Shown one piece after another: positions 12,744 through 20,121 of a DNA stretch of 21,322 nt (position 1 is its first letter; every line of letters starts with the position of its first letter). The notes under the pieces are model-generated. The model did no database searches. It had not been told where the DNA came from and saw only the letters and a list, made by a program, of their open reading frames with translations. The stretch comes from a virus, in the IMG/VR virus record IMGVR_UViG_3300002906_000008, positions 1 to 21,322 of that record; one strand, written 5' to 3'. Both the position numbers and the translations under genes were made by a program.

Positions 12744-14251
12744 TGAGGCAAGGCCAACAACAGTTATCTGAAGTTGGTGATCCTAATGTGGTTATTCCTT
12801 TGGCTGCTAGTTACAATAGCCGGGGATTGGCTGGCTTCACAAACACTATTACTAATGCTGTTGATCAACGCAAGATCAACTCGATGTATGAACCTGTACA
12901 CAATAGTGTGAGTGGAGAAACAGCCTTATATTTAATTAAACGGCCAGGTGTCTCTGATGTAGGAAGTACTTATGGTACGACAGGACAAGTAGCCTATCTA
13001 TGGGACGTGGCGGCGGGTGCACTCACCAGTGCAGCAGTTAATAGGTGGGTATTTTCTACATCCTCCAATGACTGCCGTGCCAGTGATGCTTCATCAACTA
13101 CAGTAATTTTAACTTCTGCAGGGTATAGTCCTGCCTTCGTAGATAAGAGTTTTATCACCAGTACAGATACTTGTATTGTCCAATTACGTCATACCAATGG
13201 TACACAACGTGTTTTCTATAGTTCTACCATAGGAACGTGGACAGAAATCATCGACACTGATTTTACCACTCTTGCTCATGTTGGCAAAATGGAGTATTTA
13301 AATGGACGTGCTTATGTATTATCTCGTACTGGTGCTAGGATTTATAATTCCGATCTCAATTCTTTATCTAGCTGGTCTGCTACTTCGTTTCTTACCAAAC
13401 AAGTGGTTCAAGACATTGCGACTGGACTAGCTAGGTTTGGTGACCAAATCATTGCATTTGGTGAATCTACTATGGAGGTATTCCGAGATGTTGGCAATCC
13501 TACAGGTTCTTCCCTTGAAGCTCAAACCGACCTCGCTCAGCGTGTCGGACTCCAATCCACTGTGGTTACGGGTCAAAGACACTATTACACACGAATCGGT
13601 GACTACATGTTCTGGCGGGGCTCTAATCCCTTGGGTGTATATGCGTATAACGGACAGCGAGTAGAGAAGGTCTCTACCCCTGCTATTGATAAGATACTTG
13701 CTGAACGTCAACATTATTTTGTCTCCAGTATGGATATTCAAGGTCAAAAAGCCGTGGTTATCGGGCTCGACTTGCCTTCCGCAACGACCCAACGCGCACT
13801 CCTATTCTTCCCGGATTGGAAGGATTGGTTCGAGTGGAATTCTACAGTATTCATTCCACAAAGTTCCCCGCGTCTTTTAGATGTATGTCTTGGGGTAGGT
13901 ACCAATCAACATAAGTTGTATCAAGTCTCCAGCGGTACTGATAATTGGCAAGATGCTGGTGGTAACTATACTATGACTCATCAATTTAAGATACCCAAGC
14001 AAGGGAATGGACGAGATCGGATGTCTATGTTTGGAGTTACCGGGGATACCTCCAGAAGCGCTCAGAACCTCTCTGTTGAGTTCTCTAACGACGATTACCA
14101 GACCTTCCAGACTGTTCGTAACATTGATCTTACGGCTCCTGAGAAGGCCCTGTGGCATTGTGGTAGCTATAAGACTCCGCGTATTGCTAGACTGTCATAT
14201 GCAGGTAGTTTAGGTGTTCGTCTTAAAGACGCTATTGCGAGAATAACTTGA
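12743..14251 (+). CDS. Packaged-DNA stabilisation protein, P22 gp10-like
   Basis: This 502-residue protein is made of repeated beta-strand blocks, consistent with the beta-propeller-like plug protein gp10 of P22, which closes the neck between gp4 and the tail needle. Landmarks are an N-terminal AASYNSRGLAGFTN (about 22-35), a DIATGLARFGDQIIAFGEST segment (about 225-244) and YYTRIGDYMFWRGSNPLGVY (about 281-300). It starts at GTG 12743, with AAGGA at 12730-12734, overlapping the gp4-like gene by one base. The length is close to gp10 of P22. No gp26-like needle gene is seen after it; the fibre gene comes next. Confidence 0.78.
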   Translation: MRQGQQQLSEVGDPNVVIPLAASYNSRGLAGFTNTITNAVDQRKINSMYEPVHNSVSGETALYLIKRPGVSDVGSTYGTTGQVAYLWDVAAGALTSAAVNRWVFSTSSNDCRASDASSTTVILTSAGYSPAFVDKSFITSTDTCIVQLRHTNGTQRVFYSSTIGTWTEIIDTDFTTLAHVGKMEYLNGRAYVLSRTGARIYNSDLNSLSSWSATSFLTKQVVQDIATGLARFGDQIIAFGESTMEVFRDVGNPTGSSLEAQTDLAQRVGLQSTVVTGQRHYYTRIGDYMFWRGSNPLGVYAYNGQRVEKVSTPAIDKILAERQHYFVSSMDIQGQKAVVIGLDLPSATTQRALLFFPDWKDWFEWNSTVFIPQSSPRLLDVCLGVGTNQHKLYQVSSGTDNWQDAGGNYTMTHQFKIPKQGNGRDRMSMFGVTGDTSRSAQNLSVEFSNDDYQTFQTVRNIDLTAPEKALWHCGSYKTPRIARLSYAGSLGVRLKDAIARIT

Positions 14252-16581
14252 TCTATCTTGACTCACCTGCTAAGTCCTTAATGTTGGTATTAGATGCTGT
14301 TGTGGCTACTAATCAACTCGACATTAGCTTAGATTACTTTGATGTGGTACCCCAGAGTACAACAACTACACGGCGTGGTGGTGTACAAACATCTTCCAGT
14401 AATGGTATATCCGATGTGACCATTTCTAGTGCTCCGGCGACTCAAGGTATCATTAGAAATATCCATACTATCTTCATTAATAACAAGGACACTGCTACTC
14501 GCATTGTTACGGTTAAACTTGATGATGGTGGTAGTCAGAAGATACTTATTAAGCAAACTCTCGCCTCTGGAGATAGTCTTGTGTACGAAGACAATAGAGG
14601 CTGGGAAGTTCTTACTCCTATTACTGCTCCCTTCGTAGATACTACGGAAATAGTTAAAGGTTCATTAGACGCGTCTAAGCGGTTACGAATTGAAGTAGAT
14701 GGCATTACTACAGGTACAACTCGTGTATGGACTGTAGCGGATGCTGACATTGTTGTAGGTGGTTCTGCCAGTGCTATGACTGCTGGTAGAGTGGTTTACA
14801 CTGATACTGGTGGTTTGCTTAATGCTAGTGGCTCTCTTACATGGACTGGTAGTGGTACTCTCGCATTAATAGGCGCCCAGACCATTTCCAGTACCCTTGG
14901 TGTAACAGGTACAAGTACATTAGGTGTAACCAATACAGGCGCATTCACTGCTACAACTGGAAGTTTTAGTTCAACTCTTGGTGTAACTGGCCATACTACC
15001 TTTGAAGGTGTAACTTCTACAGGTGCCACAGGCACTGGCAATCTCGTCTATAGCATCAGTCCGACAGTTACCGGAACGCTATCAACGGCCAATATCTCGG
15101 CAACCACCACAAGTAGTTATGGATTGACGATGACTACTGCGGCCAACGCTTTCGTTGGTATGCAGTTGTCTCGCACAGTAAATACTGCATCGAGTTGGGA
15201 CATTTATACTCCGGCAGGTACTACCGATCTACGGTTGTTCGCCAATACCGCCGATCGTCTAACGCTCACGAATACGGGGGCATTAACTATTACGGGTGGG
15301 TTGTCGGCAACTACTGGGAACTTCAGCAGCACACTCAGTGTTACCGGACATACTACTTTTGAGGGTGTGACTTCAGCCGGGGCGACGGGCACCGGCAACA
15401 TCGTCTATAGTGTCGCGCCTACATTCACTGGAACAATCAATGGTGGTACTTTTACGGCTTCTGGTCAGTTTGATAATGGTGGCGTACAGGGTGCGACGAA
15501 AGGAATTGTCCTCGGAGGACTAGGCGTCAATTATGGACGCTTCATCGAGTCTGCCAATGATAATTGGCAAATTGGCTATTCTGGAACACGAACAGGAGCA
15601 GTTACATCATTGCTTGCGTTTACAACGTCAACAGCGACTTTTAGTCAAAACTTGACGGTCTCTGGCACAGGCCCTCACTCGGTTGGTGGGGCAACGAGTA
15701 CTTTGTCGCAGTGGTTGATACAAGGTGGATTTACTCCTAGTGCTGGAACTGGATATAATATCTCCATCCAAAGCAGTATTTCACCACCTGTTAATCAAAG
15801 TGCGTATGCCTTCGATGTGCAGCCAACACTCGTACGCTTTGGAAGTGGTACGATGCCAGAATATGCCTCGGCTCGTTTTTCCGCTCCGGCAGTTGGTGGA
15901 AGTGCTACCACCATTACAGTTATGTCAACAGTATCTATTGAGAGTGCGCCCAGTAATGGTGCAACTAATTGGGCACTCAACATAAAAGCCGGTGGGACGA
16001 ATATGGGCGGCGCTCTCACCTACGGCGGCGTCACCCTCAGCAACGCCGTGACGGGTACGGGGAATATGGTTCTATCTGCATCTCCGACATTATCAGGAAC
16101 AATCGGAGGTGCAATCACCTTCTCTGGAGCATTAACTCTTAGCAGTGCACTTACTTATGGAGGTGTTGCTTTGAGTAACGCAGTCACCGGCACCGGCAAC
16201 ATGGTGTTATCGGCCAGTCCTACTCTGTCGGGTACAGCTACGCTGCCAAGTGTCACAATGGCAGCAAGTGCCAATTTAACCAATGGCGTTACAGTTACTG
16301 CTGGTTCTTATTCCACCGGTTCCATCACTGTAGATTACACTAAAGGCCCCCTTTCTACAATTACGAATGGTGGAGCATACACTATTACTAACTCAGCCTC
16401 AGACGGATCACAGATTCTGTTGGTAACAAATAATGGCAGTGCTGGTGCTACAACCTTTACAGGTTTTACAGCTAGTAGCAATACAGGTGATCCATTGACT
16501 ACTACGAATACTCATAAATTTATGATTACACTTGTTCGTATTAATAGTACAAGTACATATCACGTCAAGGCGCTTCAGTAA
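14248..16581 (+). CDS. Tail fibre / receptor-binding protein with repeated modules
   Basis: The 777-residue protein is low in charge and very rich in Thr, Ser, Gly and Ala, typical of a trimeric beta fibre. The N-terminal 120 residues look like a distinct, probably virion-attaching domain. From about 190 on it is modular. Residues 243-277 and 362-396 are near-copies (TGHTTFEGVTS, ATGTGN). Residues 590-618 and 635-663 are another pair (LTYGGV, SNAVTGTGNMVLSASPTLSG). All four share a TGTGN core. The last 100 residues form a different C-terminal domain ending HVKALQ. No C-terminal self-cleaving chaperone is seen. The start is TTG 14248, overlapping the gp10-like stop as TTGA; ATG 14281 is an alternative that would lose 11 residues. 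Base composition shifts along the gene, with GC-rich patches near 15,280-15,440 and 16,000-16,065, suggesting a mosaic origin. Confidence 0.8.
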   Translation: MIYLDSPAKSLMLVLDAVVATNQLDISLDYFDVVPQSTTTTRRGGVQTSSSNGISDVTISSAPATQGIIRNIHTIFINNKDTATRIVTVKLDDGGSQKILIKQTLASGDSLVYEDNRGWEVLTPITAPFVDTTEIVKGSLDASKRLRIEVDGITTGTTRVWTVADADIVVGGSASAMTAGRVVYTDTGGLLNASGSLTWTGSGTLALIGAQTISSTLGVTGTSTLGVTNTGAFTATTGSFSSTLGVTGHTTFEGVTSTGATGTGNLVYSISPTVTGTLSTANISATTTSSYGLTMTTAANAFVGMQLSRTVNTASSWDIYTPAGTTDLRLFANTADRLTLTNTGALTITGGLSATTGNFSSTLSVTGHTTFEGVTSAGATGTGNIVYSVAPTFTGTINGGTFTASGQFDNGGVQGATKGIVLGGLGVNYGRFIESANDNWQIGYSGTRTGAVTSLLAFTTSTATFSQNLTVSGTGPHSVGGATSTLSQWLIQGGFTPSAGTGYNISIQSSISPPVNQSAYAFDVQPTLVRFGSGTMPEYASARFSAPAVGGSATTITVMSTVSIESAPSNGATNWALNIKAGGTNMGGALTYGGVTLSNAVTGTGNMVLSASPTLSGTIGGAITFSGALTLSSALTYGGVALSNAVTGTGNMVLSASPTLSGTATLPSVTMAASANLTNGVTVTAGSYSTGSITVDYTKGPLSTITNGGAYTITNSASDGSQILLVTNNGSAGATTFTGFTASSNTGDPLTTTNTHKFMITLVRINSTSTYHVKALQ
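14974..15078 (+). repeat. Fibre module A, copy 1
   Basis: This 35-codon segment encodes STL-GVTGHTTFEGVTSTG-type sequence through to SPTVTGT. It matches copy 2 (15331-15435) at 29 of 35 residues, but only 11 codons are identical and 18 differ synonymously. Confidence 0.8.
15331..15435 (+). repeat. Fibre module A, copy 2
   Basis: This is the second copy of the 35-codon module, in frame with the first and 357 bases downstream. It uses more G/C-ending codons than copy 1, for example GCG, ACG and GTG. The shared core ATGTGN is also present in module B. Confidence 0.8.
16015..16101 (+). repeat. Fibre module B, copy 1
   Basis: This 29-codon segment begins LTYGGV and ends SPTLSGT. Compared with copy 2 (16150-16236), 28 of 29 residues are identical but 26 of 29 codons differ. 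The first half of this copy is strongly GC-rich against its surroundings. Confidence 0.82.
16150..16236 (+). repeat. Fibre module B, copy 2
   Basis: This is the second copy, 135 bases downstream and in frame. Only AAC, ATG and the final ACA codons are unchanged between the copies; the only residue change is Thr to Ala in the GV-T/A-L position. Confidence 0.82.
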
Positions 16582-16997
16582 TGTTCTCACCGATGGTTTT
16601 TATGCCCGGCGATGTTCTCTCAATGCCACTTCTAGCCACTACGGCCACCGTGGTTACAGGAACGGCTACTTGTAGTTATCAATTGAGAACAGATGGTCAT
16701 GAATGGGCAACTAACGGCGGAAACACAGTAGTAGATCAAGGAAAATTTGTAAATCCTGTTGGTAATGAGACCAATTATGAATGTATGTCCACTGTGACAT
16801 CTGGTACATTAACGACCGATCCATCAGTAGGGGCATGGATTAGTTTGGGCGGTTCAACCCGTACATGGGATTTAAGTAAAACTACGGGCATTGGATCTTT
16901 AGATGTTACAATGACTGTTAATATTCGTCGGATTGGAACTACCACTACATTGTTGAGTGTCACTGTTACACTGCATGCTGAAAAGACTGGGGTATAA
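16581..16997 (+). CDS. Small beta-rich protein after the fibre gene
   Basis: The 138-residue protein has no motif I recognise. It starts MFSPMVFMPGDVLSMPLLAT, followed by Thr/Val/Gly-rich strands (for example ATVVTGTATCSYQLRTDG) and ends TVTLHAEKTGV. Two cysteines (about 31 and 68) are far apart. It is coupled to the fibre gene by TAATG and to the next gene by the same arrangement. The composition resembles the other beta-rich virion proteins, so a fibre-associated or tail-tip protein is the best guess. The N-terminus is too polar after residue 20 for a confident signal peptide call. Confidence 0.62.
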   Translation: MFSPMVFMPGDVLSMPLLATTATVVTGTATCSYQLRTDGHEWATNGGNTVVDQGKFVNPVGNETNYECMSTVTSGTLTTDPSVGAWISLGGSTRTWDLSKTTGIGSLDVTMTVNIRRIGTTTTLLSVTVTLHAEKTGV

Positions 16998-17380
16998 TGG
17001 GGCCGTCTTACCACCTTCTTAATTTGCTACTTTCTCTTGCCCCATCTTTTGGGCAATGGCAGAATATGCAACCAGGTCAAGGCGAGGATCAATGGTTACA
17101 ACATCCCTATCTGCAAGTACCAAAAGAACGATGGGGCTATAATTTCAGTCCTGATGTCAACGCCGATTGCACTGCAGCGTTTGGTCCTAAACCTAGTGGA
17201 CCATGGGCAGGATGTACGTCTTATGTGCCGGGAGAAAACGGACTTGAAGCTATGATTAATCTTCCAAGACGTGGTCTTAAACCAGATTTGCAAGAACATG
17301 AAGAAAAGCATGCTCAGGGATTTGTTCATCCCGATCAACAAATATTAGATGAATATTCCAGACAACAAGGAATCAAATGA
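16997..17380 (+). CDS. Secreted-looking mini-protein with metzincin zinc motif
   Basis: The 127-residue protein has a hydrophobic N-terminal segment (about 7-18, LLNLLLSLAPSF) that could be a signal peptide. It also has C58 and C73, likely disulfide partners, and HEEKHAQGFVH at 101-111. The last matches HExxHxxGxxH, the zinc-binding consensus of metzincin metalloproteases, with H101, H105 and H111 as ligands and E102 as catalytic base. Small phage proteins with a similar histidine motif preceded by a Cys pair are known to me from other phages, with no established substrate. It may act on the envelope in lysis or entry; that is inference. No Met-turn can be assigned in the 16 residues after the motif, so activity is uncertain. 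The start is ATG 16997, coupled by TAATG. Confidence 0.72.
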   Translation: MGPSYHLLNLLLSLAPSFGQWQNMQPGQGEDQWLQHPYLQVPKERWGYNFSPDVNADCTAAFGPKPSGPWAGCTSYVPGENGLEAMINLPRRGLKPDLQEHEEKHAQGFVHPDQQILDEYSRQQGIK

Positions 17381-19056
17381 ATTATCAAACTGAAGATATG
17401 GGTGGTCGAAGTCTTGCAGATAATTATGTAACTTCCCCTAGTCCTGCTCTTGGACAAGGAATGCAATCCTCCCAAGCCATGGCGGATCAATACAATCAGT
17501 GGCTTGCTCAAAACGCTCCCAAAGGCGGAGGTTCATTCATGGATTTCATTACCCATGATGCGTTATCTACTGATGCCCTTAAAAACTATGCTGCTATGGC
17601 GGCTATGATGTTTGGTGTTCCGGCTGCCGCTGGAGCGGCGGGAGGTGCTGGTACTATGGCAGGTGCTGCTGCTGGTGGTGCTGTGGCTGGTGGTGCTAAT
17701 GCTCAACTCATGGGACAACCAGTAGGTCAAGGTGCTCTACTGGGTGCTGCCGGTGGAGCTGGTGGTAGTGCCATGAACGGCATGATGACTCCGGAAGTAG
17801 CGAATAGCGGTAGTGATTTTGGGGGACAAGGTGTAGGTTGGAGTCCCGATCAAATGGGTGGAATGGCATCACAAGAAGCACAATCTTTCCCAATTAGTAA
17901 TCCTCAACAAGGTATGCAAAGTATGCCAATGTCCGCAAATCCACCTATGGGACAACCATTTCAAATAGCGCAAGGTGGTGGAATGCCTCAAACAGATACT
18001 AATATATCGGGTCTTAGTAATATGACGAATTCTAGTACTCCAGATTTTAGTAATGTAGATTTTAACAAGATCTTTGATTCCGGTTCAAACGGTGTAACTA
18101 ATCTACCGAGTGCTCCAGCACCTGCACCTATGAATGCAGGTACTCCAGATCTAACTGGCCAACAACTTGCTCCACAACAACAAACTGCAAGTACCGGTAG
18201 TACGATGCCACAGTTACCACAAGGTTCCGGACAACTAGCTGCGGGTAGTTTAGTTGCGGGCAGTGCCTCTCAATTTGATCCTGCTTCTGATCCTAATACT
18301 AATACCAACCAAGGTCCTGCTAATCCCAATGTTTCGAGTATCGATCCGATAACAGGTACTCCATATGAAACTGGAACTGGTAGTGGTGGAGGAAACTCAC
18401 AAAGTGGCAGTGGTGGTCTAAGTGATTTTCTAGGTCAACTCGGTCTTGGTGGATCATCCGGGTTTGCCCAGCAGCAAGGTGGAATGAATATTCCAGGTAT
18501 GATTGGTTCCGGGATGGAATTTGCCGGGGCTCAACAATACCGTAAACAGCTTTTGGATCTAATGCAACAGGCAGTAAATAAGAGTGATCCGTTTGCCAGC
18601 CAGCGTGGTCAGTATCAACAACAGTTCCAACAATACAATACCAATCCAAATTTCTTCCAAAATGACTCGGTTATGCAAGGGTTACAGAATAGTGCCTTGC
18701 GTAATGTGGAAAGTAGAGATGCTACTAGAGGTTATCTCGGGTCCGGGAATATGCTTATGGATTCAATCAGGCAGTCAAATGAGACTGCTGCTCCATATAT
18801 GCTCGCTCGTGGTAATCAACTTGGACAAGCTGCCGGTATGAATGCTAATCCAGCAGCAGCAGGTCAAGTTATGTCTTCCATTAGCCCACTCATTGCTGGT
18901 GCATCTAATCAATCTATGGGTGCTTTGGGTTCCTTGATGCAATACGGTCTTGGTGCTCAAACTGGTGCTAATGGTTCCCCACAAGGTGGTGGAATGAATC
19001 TTAGTGGTCTCGGGAATATGGTAAGTGGCGGAATTAAGAGTATTTTCGGAGAATAA
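17377..19056 (+). CDS. Low-complexity internal virion (DNA ejection) protein
   Basis: The 559-residue protein is very rich in Gly, Ala, Gln, Asn, Ser and Met. Residues about 70-135 form an Ala/Gly stretch (MAAMMFGVPAAAGAAGGAG onward) that resembles a glycine-zipper membrane segment. The middle (150-370) is Pro/Gly/Ser/Gln-rich and probably disordered. The C-terminal part (380-559) is more helical, with IGSGMEFAGAQQYRKQLLDL and a GYLGSGNMLMDSIRQS segment. Podovirus ejection proteins are carried in the head and inserted into the envelope to guide DNA, and such composition in this position fits. It starts at ATG 17377, overlapping the metzincin-like gene as ATGA. Confidence 0.7.
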   Translation: MNYQTEDMGGRSLADNYVTSPSPALGQGMQSSQAMADQYNQWLAQNAPKGGGSFMDFITHDALSTDALKNYAAMAAMMFGVPAAAGAAGGAGTMAGAAAGGAVAGGANAQLMGQPVGQGALLGAAGGAGGSAMNGMMTPEVANSGSDFGGQGVGWSPDQMGGMASQEAQSFPISNPQQGMQSMPMSANPPMGQPFQIAQGGGMPQTDTNISGLSNMTNSSTPDFSNVDFNKIFDSGSNGVTNLPSAPAPAPMNAGTPDLTGQQLAPQQQTASTGSTMPQLPQGSGQLAAGSLVAGSASQFDPASDPNTNTNQGPANPNVSSIDPITGTPYETGTGSGGGNSQSGSGGLSDFLGQLGLGGSSGFAQQQGGMNIPGMIGSGMEFAGAQQYRKQLLDLMQQAVNKSDPFASQRGQYQQQFQQYNTNPNFFQNDSVMQGLQNSALRNVESRDATRGYLGSGNMLMDSIRQSNETAAPYMLARGNQLGQAAGMNANPAAAGQVMSSISPLIAGASNQSMGALGSLMQYGLGAQTGANGSPQGGGMNLSGLGNMVSGGIKSIFGE

Positions 19057-19059
19057 TCT

Positions 19060-20121
19060 ATGTTAAATGATTACTTTAATCCTAACGCATCTAAACCACA
19101 GAATGGCTGGCAACCACAAGGTTTCCTTGGTGGTATGGGCTATGCTCAAGGTCAGATGCAATATGAAGACCAGATGAAGATGCAGCGAGAACTGACTCTT
19201 CAGCATATCATGCAACAGCAGATGGCGAATGATGTGTATCGTCAAAAGGATCTCATTTCTGCTGGTGCCCAAGGCCGTCAAGCTACCTCGACAGCAGATC
19301 TTGGAGATCAAGTTAATCGTGCATCTATGGCTGATCCACGCTATGCTCCTGCAATGGTGGGAGGTAAGATTGGAGAGGCTCAGCAACAAGAATCTAAGGG
19401 CCGATTCGATATGGCCACCACGGATTCCAAGATTGCTGATACTAAAGGTGAAAGTATGCTCAAGCAGTGGACTACTACTGCGCAAAGAATTGAACATGAA
19501 ATGAGTATGAATCCCGCCTACGGACAATCTGGATATAGTCAGTTTCTAAAGACTCTACCTCCAGAACTACAAGGTAAATTCCCGGAACAATACTCTAAAG
19601 CACATATGGATGAGTTTATCAAGTCTGCGGAGAATAGTATTGCTCAACGTCAGAAGATTGGTGTTGAACACTCCAAAGATGAAGGTAATATTGAAATTGC
19701 TCATATCCAAGGTATGTATAGTCTTATGAAAGAGCGTGAACGTGTTGCTAATAAGACCAAAGACTATCAAACTACATTACGTGATGCGCGCACTCCAGAA
19801 CATCAACTATCTATTGCTCAACAGATCGATCAAGATCCGGATGCAAGTCCAAGATTGAAACAACAGGCTAGAGTGGTGGCTAATAGTGCTGCTCAACAGA
19901 TTGCCGCTAAATGGGGCGTTAAACTACCATCCCCACTCCCAGGTCTGCCAGATCACCCCATCCAAGATGTCGTGAAGCATTTGGCGGGACTTGCAGGTGG
20001 TGCACAACCTGCGGAAGGTGGTGGACATACTATGGCGGAAGTCCGGAAACTTTATCCCGGTAAAACTGATGCATGGATTAAAGATGCCTATAAACGTAAG
20101 TTTGGTGTGGAACCTAAATAA
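19060..20121 (+). CDS. Helical internal virion (DNA ejection) protein
   Basis: The 353-residue protein is Gln/Met/Lys-rich and mainly helical, with an N-terminal GGMGYAQGQMQYEDQMKMQ segment, long amphipathic helices (about 100-260) and a C-terminal domain ending TDAWIKDAYKRKFGVEPK. It lacks a signal peptide. Lying between the Gly/Ala-rich protein and a much larger protein, it matches the second member of the usual three-protein ejection set of short-tailed phages. The start ATG 19060 follows the previous stop by three bases, with CGGAG at 19048-19052. The stop overlaps the next ATG as TAATG. Confidence 0.68.
   Translation: MLNDYFNPNASKPQNGWQPQGFLGGMGYAQGQMQYEDQMKMQRELTLQHIMQQQMANDVYRQKDLISAGAQGRQATSTADLGDQVNRASMADPRYAPAMVGGKIGEAQQQESKGRFDMATTDSKIADTKGESMLKQWTTTAQRIEHEMSMNPAYGQSGYSQFLKTLPPELQGKFPEQYSKAHMDEFIKSAENSIAQRQKIGVEHSKDEGNIEIAHIQGMYSLMKERERVANKTKDYQTTLRDARTPEHQLSIAQQIDQDPDASPRLKQQARVVANSAAQQIAAKWGVKLPSPLPGLPDHPIQDVVKHLAGLAGGAQPAEGGGHTMAEVRKLYPGKTDAWIKDAYKRKFGVEPK

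Noticed and set aside
19063-19527. Minus-strand open frame of 154 codons opposite the helical ejection protein
   Set aside because: It mirrors a Gln/Met/Lys-rich gene whose complementary codons yield His/Leu/Ser-rich nonsense, and no ribosome binding site or promoter supports it.
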